DNA of 64,000 nucleotides from Paenibacillus alba (GCF_013204855.1 NZ_JABMKZ010000022.1:1-64000), one strand, 5' to 3'; numbered from the stretch's first letter, positions 8,028-17,194 are shown. Notes: generated from the sequence alone by a model not told the origin. Made by a program: numbers and translations.

Positions 8028-9323
8028 TTAGGATGCAGAGTTCTTTACTTTACTTTTGTTATTCGCCGTGTTGCCAGCTGAAGGGGATGCCAGGGAATCC
8101 AAGAATTCCTGATTGGTTTTCGTGTCAGCGAGCTTTTTGATGAATTGTTCTGTATATTCATGCGAATCGTTCATGCCTTTGCGAAGCGCCCATACCTTCT
8201 CGAGCTCGTCCTTGCCCAGCAAGGCCTCTTCGCGGCGCGTGCCGGATCTGCGAATGTCGATCGCAGGGAAGATGCGGCGCTCAGCCATTTTACGATCCAG
8301 ATGAAGCTCCAGATTTCCTGTACCCTTGAACTCCTCGTAGATCACATCATCCATTCGGGAGCCTGTTTCTACAAGCGCCGTAGCGAGGATGGTTAAACTG
8401 CCGCCCTCTTCAATGTTACGGGCTGCACCGAAGAAACGCTTCGGACGATGAAATGCTGCTGGATCAATACCACCAGATAAAGTCCGGCCAGTCGGAGGAA
8501 CCACGAGGTTGTAAGCCCTAGCCAGACGAGTAATACTGTCCAGCAGAATGACAACATCTTTCTTATGTTCAACTAAACGCATAGCGCGTTCGAGTACGAG
8601 TTCAGCCACCTTGATATGATTCTCAGGAAGCTCATCGAAGGTAGAAGCAACAACTTCCCCTTTGACGGAACGCTGCATATCTGTCACTTCCTCCGGACGC
8701 TCATCAATGAGCAGAACGAAGAGTTCGATTTCGGGATAATTCGTAGAAATGCTATTCGCGATTTCTTTTAGCAGCAACGTTTTCCCAGCTTTGGGCGGAG
8801 CTACAATCAAGCCGCGTTGACCTAATCCAACAGGGGCAAGCAAGTCCATAATCCGCATGGAAATCTTGTTAGGCTCTGTTTCGAGTGTGACCCGCGTGTC
8901 TGGATAAAGAGGCGTCAATGCCGGGAAATGAAGCCGCTCTGCAGCTGTCTCCGGTTTCTCGCCATTCACCGCTTCGACCTGAAGAAGTCCGAAATAACGC
9001 TCGTTCTCCTTAGGAGGACGGCATTTGCCTGAAACGATATCTCCGGAACGCAAATCAAATTTGCGGATTTGGGAAGCCGAGATATAAATATCCTCAGAGC
9101 TTGGAAGGTAATTAATTGGACGCAAGAAGCCGAAGCCCTCTTGAAGGATTTCGAGGACACCTTGCATGAACATTAGACCACTTTCAGCAGCTTGTGCACG
9201 TAAAATTGCAAAAATGAGTTCTTTTTTCTTAAGCGTACCGTAATATGGGATCTGATGTTTCTTAGCTAGTTTATATAATTCAGTAAGCTTGAGTACTTCA
9301 AGCTCAGCAAGCTGCATGCTCAT
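8028..9323 (-). CDS. rho: Transcription termination factor Rho
   Basis: 431 residues. Hexameric RNA helicase that ends transcription and limits antisense RNA in Bacillales. An N-terminal Rho_N helical part (1-45), a cold-shock-like RNA-binding fold (about 53-120, with GFGFLRP), and the ATPase domain with Walker A APPKAGKT (175-182) and the DERPEEVTDM segment are visible. The last 15 residues are Asn/Ser/Lys rich. It follows murA in the conserved murA-rho-rpmE order; the glpX gene of B. subtilis is absent here. Confidence 0.97.
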   Translation of the reverse strand: MSMQLAELEVLKLTELYKLAKKHQIPYYGTLKKKELIFAILRAQAAESGLMFMQGVLEILQEGFGFLRPINYLPSSEDIYISASQIRKFDLRSGDIVSGKCRPPKENERYFGLLQVEAVNGEKPETAAERLHFPALTPLYPDTRVTLETEPNKISMRIMDLLAPVGLGQRGLIVAPPKAGKTLLLKEIANSISTNYPEIELFVLLIDERPEEVTDMQRSVKGEVVASTFDELPENHIKVAELVLERAMRLVEHKKDVVILLDSITRLARAYNLVVPPTGRTLSGGIDPAAFHRPKRFFGAARNIEEGGSLTILATALVETGSRMDDVIYEEFKGTGNLELHLDRKMAERRIFPAIDIRRSGTRREEALLGKDELEKVWALRKGMNDSHEYTEQFIKKLADTKTNQEFLDSLASPSAGNTANNKSKVKNSAS

Positions 9324-9385
9324 ATTTCAACCACCAAACTATTAAATTTTCAATTGGATTCTAGCATTGCCTGTTGTTTGGAACT

Positions 9386-10648
9386 TTATTCCTCGCTCTC
9401 GCGCCAAACCTCAGCGCCCAGAGAGGATAGATTGAAAACTAAGTTCTCATACCCGCGGTCAATAAATTCGACGCCAGACACCTCGGTAATACCACCTGTT
9501 CTAACACTCAGGCCTGCAAGCACAAGAGAGGCTCCAGCCCGTAAATCCGTAGCTCTTACTTTAGCTGAACTAAGCTGTGAACCTTCGATAATAGCGGAAC
9601 GTCCTTCTACTTTCATCTTGGCGCCCATGCGCACCAGCTCAGGGATGTGCTTAAACCGGTTGCTGTACACATGATCCGTCAGTATGCTCACGCCTCTGGC
9701 CTGACAAAGAAGGCTTGCCATCGGAGATTGCAAATCTGTCGCAAAGCCAGGGTAAATCAACGCTTTCACATCAACGCTTTCGTATTCAGGCTGACCCACA
9801 ACACGAATGGATTCATCCATTTCGTAGATATGTACACCCATTTCCTGCAGCTTAGCCGTCAAGGCCTCCATATGTTTCGGAATCACATTATCCACGGTAA
9901 CATCCCCGCGCGTTGCTGCAGCAGCAATCATGTAGGTACCTGCTTGGATGCGATCTGGAATAATCGAGTGGCGGCAGCCATGCATCTCGGTTACCCCTTC
10001 GATTCGAATGGTCTCTGTCCCAGCGCCCTTAATTTTCGCGCCCATGGAGTTCAAAAGCGTAGCAACATCTATGATTTCAGGCTCTTTCGCCGCATTTTCA
10101 ATAGTGGTAACACCCTTAGCTCGTGAGGCTGCCAGCATAATGTTGATGGTTGCTCCAACACTTGCCATGTCCAAGTAAATCTTCGCGCCGCGGAGTTCCT
10201 TGGCCCGTATCTTTAGTGCGCCGTTCTCATTGCTAACCTCGGCTCCCAAAGCTTCGAAACCTTTAATATGCAGATCAATCGGACGAGGTTCAAAGTTGCA
10301 GCCGCCTGGCAAACCAATCGTCGCCTCTCCGAATCTACCAAGCAGTGCTCCCATCAAATAATAGGAGGCTCTAAGCTTCTTCACCTTGCCATTGGGCATC
10401 GGCAGTGATTTCATCCGACTCGGATCAATGGTCATGCGATCTTCGTTCCAGTCAATGGTAGCGCCTAAATCCGTTAAAATTTCTGTATATATAGCCACAT
10501 CGCTCAGATGAGGCAGATTATCCAAAGTTACTGATGTTTCTGCAAGAATGGCCGCTGGAATGAGCGCAACTGCACTATTCTTCGCTCCGCTAATTTGAAC
10601 GGTTCCCCGTAGTGGACGTCCCCCGACCACCATTAATTTCTCCAACAT
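9386..10648 (-). CDS. murA: UDP-N-acetylglucosamine 1-carboxyvinyltransferase (MurA)
   Basis: 420 residues. Transfers enolpyruvate from PEP to UDP-GlcNAc, the first committed step of peptidoglycan synthesis. The catalytic cysteine is kept at C117 (LPGGCNFEPRPIDLHI), so fosfomycin sensitivity is expected. The N-terminal KNSAVALIPAA segment holds the conserved Lys-Asn pair. Its place next to fba and rho corresponds to B. subtilis murAB (murZ) rather than murAA. Cytoplasmic. Confidence 0.95.
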   Translation of the reverse strand: MLEKLMVVGGRPLRGTVQISGAKNSAVALIPAAILAETSVTLDNLPHLSDVAIYTEILTDLGATIDWNEDRMTIDPSRMKSLPMPNGKVKKLRASYYLMGALLGRFGEATIGLPGGCNFEPRPIDLHIKGFEALGAEVSNENGALKIRAKELRGAKIYLDMASVGATINIMLAASRAKGVTTIENAAKEPEIIDVATLLNSMGAKIKGAGTETIRIEGVTEMHGCRHSIIPDRIQAGTYMIAAAATRGDVTVDNVIPKHMEALTAKLQEMGVHIYEMDESIRVVGQPEYESVDVKALIYPGFATDLQSPMASLLCQARGVSILTDHVYSNRFKHIPELVRMGAKMKVEGRSAIIEGSQLSSAKVRATDLRAGASLVLAGLSVRTGGITEVSGVEFIDRGYENLVFNLSSLGAEVWRESEE

Positions 10649-10825
10649 GTTTCTCCCCCTAAATCCAGGTGCCTAACCAAAGCCAACCAAATGTCCCAAA
10701 CGCCTGAAATTCCCAAGCCAAATTTACCAAAAAAATAAAAAGTGCCATGACAAATAAACTACTAAATTCTAAGAGAGAACATAAGACAAAAATAGAAGAA
10801 GGAAACGCTCGTAAGAACGCATACG

Positions 10826-10866
10826 TTCGACATTTATTAACCTGTCTTCCGTATGCGTCTCACTGC
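10826..10866. repeat. Inverted repeat between fba and murA
   Basis: ACGCATACG (10828-10836 region) and CGTATGCGT (about 10851-10859) form a strong hairpin in the 245-bp gap after fba. There is no clear T-run on the minus strand, so it may be a weak terminator or an RNA-stabilising hairpin. The rest of the gap, from 10649, is A-rich on the plus strand and shows no gene. Confidence 0.5.
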
Positions 10867-10894
10867 ATTTCCTATCCTATCTATACAATTGGAA

Positions 10895-11749
10895 TTAAGC
10901 TTGGTTGCTGCTTCCGAACAATTGAATTTTGGATTTTACGACTTCGATCATAGCATTGCGAGCTGGGGTGAGATATTTACGAGGATCATAAATTTTAGCA
11001 TCTTTGTTCAGAGCTGCGCGGATGTTTTCTGTACATGCCACTTGGTTCTCTGTGTTTACATTGATTTTGCCAACGCCAGCTGCGATGGATTTACGAATCA
11101 TTTCGTCAGGTACGCCGGATCCGCCATGCAATACAACCGGAACTGGAATCGCTTTGGAAACAGCTTCGATAATGTCAAAGTGGATGTTAGGCTCGCCTGC
11201 GTACATGCCATGTGCAGTACCTACAGCGATAGCCAGACAGTCAACACCTGTTTCTTCGTAGAAACGGATTGCTTCTTCTGGTTTTGCAAGGTTAGCGTGC
11301 TCTTCGTCTACCGAGATGTCATCCTCAACACCACCGATTGTTCCAAGCTCACCCTCAACGGATACGCCCATTGCACGAGCAGCTTTAACAACTTCTTTCG
11401 TCAAACGAATGTTTTCTTCGAAAGAATAGTGGGAACCGTCAAACATAACGGAGCTGAATCCTGCACGGATACATTTCATTGCTACTTCAAAGGAACTACC
11501 ATGATCTAAGTGCAAAGCAATCGGCAAACCGGATTTTTTCGCTGCTGCTTCCGCAATAGCTACTGTAAATTCGATACCCATATATTTCAGTGCGCCTTCG
11601 CTAACACCATAAATGAACGGGGACTTAAGTTCGATTGCTGCTTCCACAATCGCTTGAGCAAATTCAAGGTTGTTCATGTTAAATTGACCCACCGCGAATT
11701 TGTTCGCTTTTGCTTTAGGTAAAAACTCATTCATTGAAACCAATGCCAT
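10895..11749 (-). CDS. fba: Class II fructose-bisphosphate aldolase
   Basis: 284 residues, usual for this family. Cleaves fructose 1,6-bisphosphate in glycolysis using a zinc ion. H83, H180 and H208 (in LDHG, GTAHG and LHGG motifs) are the expected metal ligands, and D82 the proton donor. AGGAGG precedes the ATG. The gene follows spo0F as in B. subtilis; the transaldolase gene that lies between fbaA and murAB there is missing here. Confidence 0.96.
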   Translation of the reverse strand: MALVSMNEFLPKAKANKFAVGQFNMNNLEFAQAIVEAAIELKSPFIYGVSEGALKYMGIEFTVAIAEAAAKKSGLPIALHLDHGSSFEVAMKCIRAGFSSVMFDGSHYSFEENIRLTKEVVKAARAMGVSVEGELGTIGGVEDDISVDEEHANLAKPEEAIRFYEETGVDCLAIAVGTAHGMYAGEPNIHFDIIEAVSKAIPVPVVLHGGSGVPDEMIRKSIAAGVGKINVNTENQVACTENIRAALNKDAKIYDPRKYLTPARNAMIEVVKSKIQLFGSSNQA

Positions 11750-11861
11750 GTTTCTCTTCCTCCTAGAACCTGTAGTAGTTGCGTATACCGCTCTTTGTCA
11801 TACCTGAGTTATTATAGCACATAAATTTTCAAATGATAACCAAGCCCCCGATTTCACGCAC

Positions 11862-11892
11862 AAAAAAAGACCCTATGACTAGGATCCTACGG
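11862..11892 (-). terminator. Terminator overlapping the spo0F stop
   Basis: On the minus strand GGATCCTA and TAGGGTC form an imperfect hairpin that includes the stop codon, followed by seven T residues. Confidence 0.6.
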
Positions 11893-12271
11893 CAAAACCG
11901 CTGCTTGATTCATTATTAAGCTGCATATTAACCGCCATTCGCAATTCATCAATATCAAATGGCTTCGTGAAATGCATGATGGCGCCCAGATCAGTTGCTT
12001 CCTTGATCATATCAAGTTCACCATAAGCTGTCATCATGATGACTTTGATCGAAGCATCGATGGCTTTCACGTGTTTCAGAATATCCAAACCGTCCATGCC
12101 AGGAATTTTCATATCCAATAGCAACAGATCAGGCGAAGAGTTTTTGACGATTTCCAGAGCCAGTTTACCGTTCGAGGCTTGATAGGTGTCGTATCCTTCG
12201 TTGCTGAATACTTCCATGAGCAATACGCGAATTCCATTTTGATCATCGACAATCAATACTTTTTTCTTCAT
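11879..12271 (-). CDS. spo0F: Sporulation phosphorelay response regulator Spo0F
   Basis: A stand-alone receiver domain of 130 residues. ATG at 12271 with GGAGGG upstream is preferred over the longer frame to 12313. D9 and D10 (acid pocket), D53 (phospho-acceptor in LLLLDMKIPGMDG) and the HFTKPF lysine are kept, and the sequence tracks B. subtilis Spo0F closely (VLIVDDQNGIRVLLMEVF). It takes phosphate from sporulation kinases and passes it to Spo0B. Located between pyrG and fba as in B. subtilis. The PAS kinase at 3868-5304 is a plausible donor. Confidence 0.95.
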   Translation of the reverse strand: MKKKVLIVDDQNGIRVLLMEVFSNEGYDTYQASNGKLALEIVKNSSPDLLLLDMKIPGMDGLDILKHVKAIDASIKVIMMTAYGELDMIKEATDLGAIMHFTKPFDIDELRMAVNMQLNNESSSGFAVGS

Positions 12272-12432
12272 AAGCCTAATTCCCTCCCGAAAACGAATAA
12301 CGATTCCCAACATCTACCGATTGTAACGTAAGGTATTCGCTATTCATTTTCGTTTTCCTTCTGAGAAAGAGGGTTAATTGAAAACTTTTACAAAAAAGTT
12401 GTTTTACAGGAGGTACGGCGCAATCAGCCGAA

Positions 12433-14034
12433 TTATCGGGAAATCAATTGAGCAGCTTTCACGAATTCGCGGAAAAGCGGCTGCGGACGGTTCGGACGCG
12501 AAGTGAATTCCGGATGGAATTGCACCGCCAGGAACCACGGGTGACCCGGAAGCTCCACCATCTCCACCAATCGGCCATCTGGGGATGTACCAGAAATACG
12601 CAAGCCTGCGGATTCGATCATTTCGCGGTATTCATTGTTAAATTCATACCGGTGACGATGTCTCTCGTACACAAGCTCATCGTTGTAGCATTGCTCAGCA
12701 AGGGAGCCCGGAACAATCTTGCACGGGTATAGACCCAGACGCATCGTACCGCCTAAATTCTCAATATCCTTCTGCTCCGGCAGCAAATCAATAACAGGAT
12801 AAGCCGTTGTCGGGTTAATCTCAGAGCTATTCGCACCGTCCAAACCTGAAACAGAACGTGCATATTCAATAACAGCCACCTGCATGCCCAAGCAAATACC
12901 AAAGAATGGAATTTCTTTCTCACGGGCATAACGAATAGCGGAAACTTTGCCTTCAATACCGCGATCACCGAATCCACCCGGTACAAGAATGCCTTGTACG
13001 CCGGAAAGCAGGGAATGTACGTTATGATCAAAAATATCCTCAGCGTTTACCCAACGGATATCAATTTCGGAATCGTTGTCAATGCCTGCATGGCCTAGAG
13101 CTTCCACAATACTGAGGTAAGCGTCATGCAGCGCAACGTATTTCCCAACGATAGCAATTTCTGTCTTTTTAGTTAATGATTTGACTTTGCGAACCAAACT
13201 TTCCCACTCTGTCATGTTCGGCTCGTTCGTTTTGAGCTTCAGGTGATTAACGACATAGTCGTCCATGCCTTGCTCACGAAGCATCATCGGTACTTCATAC
13301 AGCGTTTCAGCATCTCTACACTCGATAACTGCCGTTGGATCAATATCACAGAACAAAGCTAATTTACGCTTCATGTCTTCCGTTAAAGGATGCTCGGTAC
13401 GACAAACAATCACGTGTGGTTGAATGCCTAATCCGCGCAGTTCTTTGACACTATGCTGGGTTGGTTTGGTTTTCACTTCACCAGCCGCTTTAATATAAGG
13501 AATCAGCGTAACGTGAATATACATGACATTCTCGCGGCCGATATCATTTTTCATTTGACGAATTGCTTCTAAGAACGGCAAGCTCTCGATATCGCCTACC
13601 GTACCGCCAATTTCCGTAATAACAACATCGGACCCAGCTTCACGGCCAGCACGAATAACGCGATCTTTGATTTCGTTCGTAATATGAGGGATCACTTGTA
13701 CCGTACCGCCCAAGTATTCGCCTCTACGCTCTTTGGTAATAACGGAAGAGTACACTTTACCGGAAGTTACGTTGGAGCTTTTGGAAAGATTAATATCAAT
13801 AAAACGCTCATAATGACCTAAATCCAAATCCGTTTCTGCCCCATCGTCGGTTACGAATACTTCGCCATGCTGGTAAGGACTCATGGTTCCCGGGTCAATG
13901 TTGATGTAAGGGTCGAACTTCTGAATCGTAACTTTTAGACCTCTGTTCTTAAGCAATCTTCCCAAGGAAGCTGCTGTAATTCCTTTGCCAAGGGAAGAAA
14001 CTACGCCTCCCGTAACGAAAATGTATTTTGTCAC
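12433..14034 (-). CDS. pyrG: CTP synthase
   Basis: 533 residues. Converts UTP to CTP with glutamine as ammonia donor. The N-terminal synthetase domain starts TKYIFVTGGVVSSLGKGI (P-loop). The C-terminal glutamine amidotransferase carries the nucleophile motif GICLGMQ and the VQFHPE histidine/glutamate pair. It lies downstream of rpoE in the conserved order. The leader holds a candidate attenuator, described separately. Confidence 0.97.
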   Translation of the reverse strand: MTKYIFVTGGVVSSLGKGITAASLGRLLKNRGLKVTIQKFDPYINIDPGTMSPYQHGEVFVTDDGAETDLDLGHYERFIDINLSKSSNVTSGKVYSSVITKERRGEYLGGTVQVIPHITNEIKDRVIRAGREAGSDVVITEIGGTVGDIESLPFLEAIRQMKNDIGRENVMYIHVTLIPYIKAAGEVKTKPTQHSVKELRGLGIQPHVIVCRTEHPLTEDMKRKLALFCDIDPTAVIECRDAETLYEVPMMLREQGMDDYVVNHLKLKTNEPNMTEWESLVRKVKSLTKKTEIAIVGKYVALHDAYLSIVEALGHAGIDNDSEIDIRWVNAEDIFDHNVHSLLSGVQGILVPGGFGDRGIEGKVSAIRYAREKEIPFFGICLGMQVAVIEYARSVSGLDGANSSEINPTTAYPVIDLLPEQKDIENLGGTMRLGLYPCKIVPGSLAEQCYNDELVYERHRHRYEFNNEYREMIESAGLRISGTSPDGRLVEMVELPGHPWFLAVQFHPEFTSRPNRPQPLFREFVKAAQLISR

Positions 14035-14270
14035 TATGTACGCCTCCTTAAAGTTTTAGCCAGAAAACTGGCATCGTGAGCATCACTTGGTTTTTTGGTA
14101 TAAAAAAAATTGCCTCGCAAGCATGTAGCTTACCTTACACCACAATTTGTAAAAATGAATTCCCTTTTGTATGCAAATAGCTTACGGCGTAAGCTTTCGC
14201 TCTCGTTGTTTCAACCCTTATTTAGTGTCTACTAAATGATGGTTTTCATGAAAATGTGGTGAAAAAACAC
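14035..14270 (-). promoter_or_regulatory. pyrG leader with candidate attenuator
   Basis: On the minus strand a hairpin at about 14108-14130 (GTAAGC pairing with GCTTGC) is followed within a few bases by an eight-T run at 14102-14109, between the probable promoter and pyrG. Further upstream AGCTTACG and CGTAAGCT make another perfect hairpin (about 14183-14200). B. subtilis pyrG is regulated by CTP-sensitive attenuation in just such a leader. The initiating G-run needed for reiterative transcription could not be pinned down, so the mechanism is inferred. Confidence 0.5.
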
Positions 14271-14273
14271 CAA

Positions 14274-14315
14274 AAAAAACAAAAAAAGTGACACCCGTAG
14301 TGACGGGGCACTTTT
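14274..14315 (-). terminator. Terminator after rpoE
   Basis: On the minus strand AAAAGTG and CCCGT pair with ACGGG and CACTTTTT in one hairpin followed by a long T-run. Confidence 0.8.
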
Positions 14316-14397
14316 TGAATGCTAGCGCAAATTGTTAAGATTCTTTTAAAGCCCATGCAATAGTTTACTCTGAACAGCTAGGGGCTGTCAAGACAAG

Positions 14398-14973
14398 TTA
14401 TTTGTCGTCGTCATCCTCGTCGTCCAGTTCTTCGTCCTCATCTTCACCTTCGGAATCCTCATCCAAATCGTCATCCTCATCGGTCTCTTCGATACCCGCT
14501 TCGCCAAGATCCTCTTCGATTTCTTCGTCTTCGAAGAATTCAGTATCCTCTTCCGCTTCTTCCTCTTCGGTTTCGGTACCAAATGTATCGTATTCGTCTT
14601 CCTCTGCGTATGTATCTTCTTCTTCCGCGTAGATGTCTTCATCGAGATCGTCGTCTTCATCGTTGATGATTCTAGGACGCTTCGCGTTACCAACCGCATC
14701 ATCTGATTTCTCGACAGGATACCAACGTTTTAGGCCCCATAGGTTCGTACCTACGCAAGCAAAACGTCCATCGATGTTGATCTCCGTATATAGTTGGGCA
14801 ATCACTTGCATGACATTCTGCTCAGACAACCCTTTTATTTTTGCAATTTCCGCCATCAGGTCACGGTAATAAAACGGCGTATTCGCCGACTTCAGTAATT
14901 CAAACGCCAAATCCACCATGGGCATTTCGCGTGCTTGCTCTGTGGTGATTTTGAGTGTGTATTCGCTACTCAT
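14398..14973 (-). CDS. rpoE: RNA polymerase delta subunit
   Basis: 191 residues. A Gram-positive-specific subunit that speeds RNA polymerase recycling and promoter selectivity. The N-terminal ~90 residues are the HARE-HTH winged-helix domain (MVDLAFELLKSANTPFYYRD onward). From about residue 95 the chain is almost entirely Asp/Glu with few other residues, the disordered acidic tail of delta that competes with nucleic acid. First gene of the rpoE-pyrG-spo0F-fba block. Confidence 0.96.
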   Translation of the reverse strand: MSSEYTLKITTEQAREMPMVDLAFELLKSANTPFYYRDLMAEIAKIKGLSEQNVMQVIAQLYTEINIDGRFACVGTNLWGLKRWYPVEKSDDAVGNAKRPRIINDEDDDLDEDIYAEEEDTYAEEDEYDTFGTETEEEEAEEDTEFFEDEEIEEDLGEAGIEETDEDDDLDEDSEGEDEDEELDDEDDDDK

Positions 14974-15395
14974 CTAAGGCACATCCCTTTCGATCGTCTT
15001 CTTCGCTTCTTCTATCTACCTTATCCAATATCTTCATTAAGTAAAACCTATTTTTTCTAAAAATGCAACTACCCCTTAGAATCCACAAAAACCTTAGACG
15101 ATTCAAGCCTTCCGAGCAAAGAAAGCGAACCCCTAAAATGAATACAAGCGAAGGTCCCCCTCCGCTTGCGACTGTATCCTAAGGAAAGCGTCTGCGAACG
15201 AGTCACAGCCGTTTCCAGTACCTGAGAAAGAGACACTCCTGCTCGCGCCTCTCTATCTATCCTATGTAAAATCTACGCATCTGACACGGCTTCGCACCCA
15301 TTTATTTCAACAAAGGCGATGACACGGTCAGAAGGGGTGACCTGTACATAGGATAGGGGAGATTCGATTCTAAGCTGTCATGGGGGGATGGCACG
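14974..15395. other. Gap between rpoE and the protease, with a 12-bp inverted repeat
   Basis: No gene is seen. Twelve-base arms CTATCCTATGTA (15257-15268) and TACATAGGATAG (15345-15356) are perfect inverted copies 76 bp apart; the second ends 40 bp before the protease start. They could form a stem around the intervening segment or be paired binding sites for a regulator. The divergent rpoE and protease promoters should lie here but no convincing match was found. Confidence 0.6.
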
Positions 15396-16556
15396 ATGGA
15401 TATAGCCACCTTTCTTCATTTGCTTCACGAGGAAATCGGCCTCACCAAACGTTCCGGCAAAAAACATATTATCCATTTCTCGTCAGCTAAGGACTACTAC
15501 GCCTGCAAAGCTGAGCTGAAACGAATGAAGTCTAAGCTCCACAACCTCACCAAAGTCCGCCATTTAGACATCATTCACGCTTTCTCCTGCATGCTCCGTC
15601 CTGACTCCAAGCTTAGAGGCTTAACGGGTGCTCCCATCATTGAGGAAGACACGAAAATTACGGTTCATCAAATGGTGAGCAACAAGATTGTTACAAAACG
15701 TGCAAGTACCTTAGCTGGCTCCCAAACGATTCCATGGGGCGTCGATCAAGTTGGCGCACCTGAAGTGTGGAGCAAATCGACGGGCCAGAATATTCGTATT
15801 GGCGTCATTGATACGGGCATTGACTACAATCACCCTGACTTGCGCCATTCCATTTCACGCGGTATTAATTTGTTAAACCGCAGCATGCTTCCCTTTGACG
15901 ATAATGGGCATGGCACGCATATCGCCGGAACGATCGCGGCAACTGGCCGCCTTTCCGGCATTATCGGCGTCGCTCCCCGAGCGATTATCCATCCTGTAAA
16001 ATCTTTTGACCACAGTGGAAGCGCTTATGTCTCGGACATCATTGCAGGTATTGATTGGTGTGTTCATAACGATCTCGACATCATCAACATGAGTTTCGGC
16101 ATGAAGTCATACAATCGTTCTCTCGAGCAAGCCGTGATGAACGCCTACTACAGAGGGAAAATCATCATCGCCTCATCAGGCAATGACGGCAAAAAGAAAA
16201 CGGTCGATTACCCTGCCCGTTTCCCGCAGGTTGTCTCCGTTGGCGCGACCACGCGATTAGGCCGAATTGCTCCCTTCAGCAACCGCGGGAAGCAAATCGA
16301 TATTTACGCACCGGGCGAACGCGTCTATTCGTCGTGGCTACACGGCAAATACAATGAGCTCAGCGGCACTTCGATGGCTACCGCTCATGTCAGCGGCGTT
16401 GTCGCGTTGATGCTCTCCATCAAGCCGATGTCGCCGCTGCAGATCAAGAACGCGCTGCGCCGCTGCTCGGTCGGCTTGAGCAAGCGCGAAAGCACGCGCT
16501 GGCAGCCTGGGCATTTGAACGCCCGCCGGGCGATTCGGGCGGCGCGGCAGAGCTAG
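15396..16556 (+). CDS. Subtilisin-like S8 serine protease
   Basis: 386 residues, starting at ATG behind GGGGGG. The catalytic triad is complete: D139 (GVIDTG), H172 (NGHGTH) and S326 (GTSMA), with oxyanion N263 (SSGND). Residues 1 to about 105 form a basic pro-region ending near TLAGSQTIPWGVDQV, the usual start of mature subtilisins. There is no signal peptide, so it is either intracellular or exported by another route. The last ~40 codons are markedly GC-rich, merging into the GC-rich repeat downstream. The substrate is unknown. Confidence 0.88.
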   Translation: MDIATFLHLLHEEIGLTKRSGKKHIIHFSSAKDYYACKAELKRMKSKLHNLTKVRHLDIIHAFSCMLRPDSKLRGLTGAPIIEEDTKITVHQMVSNKIVTKRASTLAGSQTIPWGVDQVGAPEVWSKSTGQNIRIGVIDTGIDYNHPDLRHSISRGINLLNRSMLPFDDNGHGTHIAGTIAATGRLSGIIGVAPRAIIHPVKSFDHSGSAYVSDIIAGIDWCVHNDLDIINMSFGMKSYNRSLEQAVMNAYYRGKIIIASSGNDGKKKTVDYPARFPQVVSVGATTRLGRIAPFSNRGKQIDIYAPGERVYSSWLHGKYNELSGTSMATAHVSGVVALMLSIKPMSPLQIKNALRRCSVGLSKRESTRWQPGHLNARRAIRAARQS

Positions 16557-16632
16557 GCGGGGCGCGGGCGCGGGCGTGAGCGTGGGGCGCGGGCGTGTGC
16601 GCGGGGCGCGGGCGTGGGCGTGGGAGAAGGCC
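16557..16632. repeat. GC-rich minisatellite (GGGGCGCGGGCG units)
   Basis: Three or four imperfect units built from GGGGCGCGGGCGTG follow the protease stop codon (about 16558, 16583 and 16602). GC is far higher than in the surrounding chromosome. It may be a slippage-grown tract. No coding role is seen. Confidence 0.7.
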
Positions 16633-16715
16633 AGAGCGCGCGGCAACCCTTGGCGCGCAGAGCCGAGCGTCAGCGAAGTCTCTGCACGCCACGCCGGTTA
16701 GCCACCGCTACAAGC

Positions 16716-17091
16716 CTTTCCCCTTCGGGGGTCCAGCTTTTGAGACCCCCCTTCGGGAGCTGTGTACGGGTCGGCCAGTACTTGCGGCTTCCCTAAAGCC
16801 TGCAAAAATGCAGGCTTTTTCAAACAAAATCATGTAAATAAAGGTAAAACCTGCGATTATGCAGGCTTTATCCGCTTTTTTACCCAACAATCAAAAAAGC
16901 AGCGCAAATGCCTGCACAATCGCAAGAATTTGCCAACAAAAGGGCATTTCAGGAGCAAAAGGATGCACAATTGCAGGTTTTCCTCTGCCCCAAAGTCACT
17001 TAACCCGCATAGTTCGACAATGGACGCGCTGGAAGTAAGTGGCATATATGTCCTGACATATGCCGCAGACAAAAAACACCTCCAAACATTG
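16716..17091. repeat. Copy A of a duplicated intergenic block
   Basis: Shares nearly its whole length with copy B (17202-17532), in the same orientation. Matching landmarks are the CCCTTCGGGAGCTGTGTACG stretch, the CCTGC...GCAGG palindromes, and an end that runs into AAAAAACACCTCCAAACA. Copy A has only the left arm of the argS terminator, so it appears to be a decayed duplicate of the argS 3' flank. Copy A carries 45 nt absent from copy B (16799-16843), flanked by TAAAG direct repeats and containing a perfect 10-bp-stem hairpin. Open frames across it are not credible genes. Confidence 0.8.
16795..16820. terminator. Hairpin AAAGCCTGCA / TGCAGGCTTT with T-run
   Basis: Perfect 10-bp stem, A4 loop and trailing T residues. 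It could terminate plus-strand transcription from the protease. It lies inside the 45-nt segment unique to copy A. Confidence 0.55.
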
Positions 17092-17147
17092 GAAACAGAG
17101 TTAACTTCGCTACTGCTTTCCCCTTCAGCCGTGAATTAGGCTATCAT

Positions 17148-17194
17148 CACCTCCTGCTCCGCGTTCATCGCGGGGGAGGAGGTTCTTTTATTCC
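17148..17194 (+). terminator. GC-rich hairpin between repeat copies
   Basis: CCTCC, CTCCGCG and CGCGGGG, GGAGG pair in one hairpin, followed by TTCTTTTATT on the plus strand. No gene directly precedes it. Confidence 0.5.

Noticed and set aside
14402..14632. Serine-only open frame on the plus strand
   Set aside because: It is the mirror of the Asp/Glu tail of RNA polymerase delta; GAT/GAA codons read as serine in reverse.
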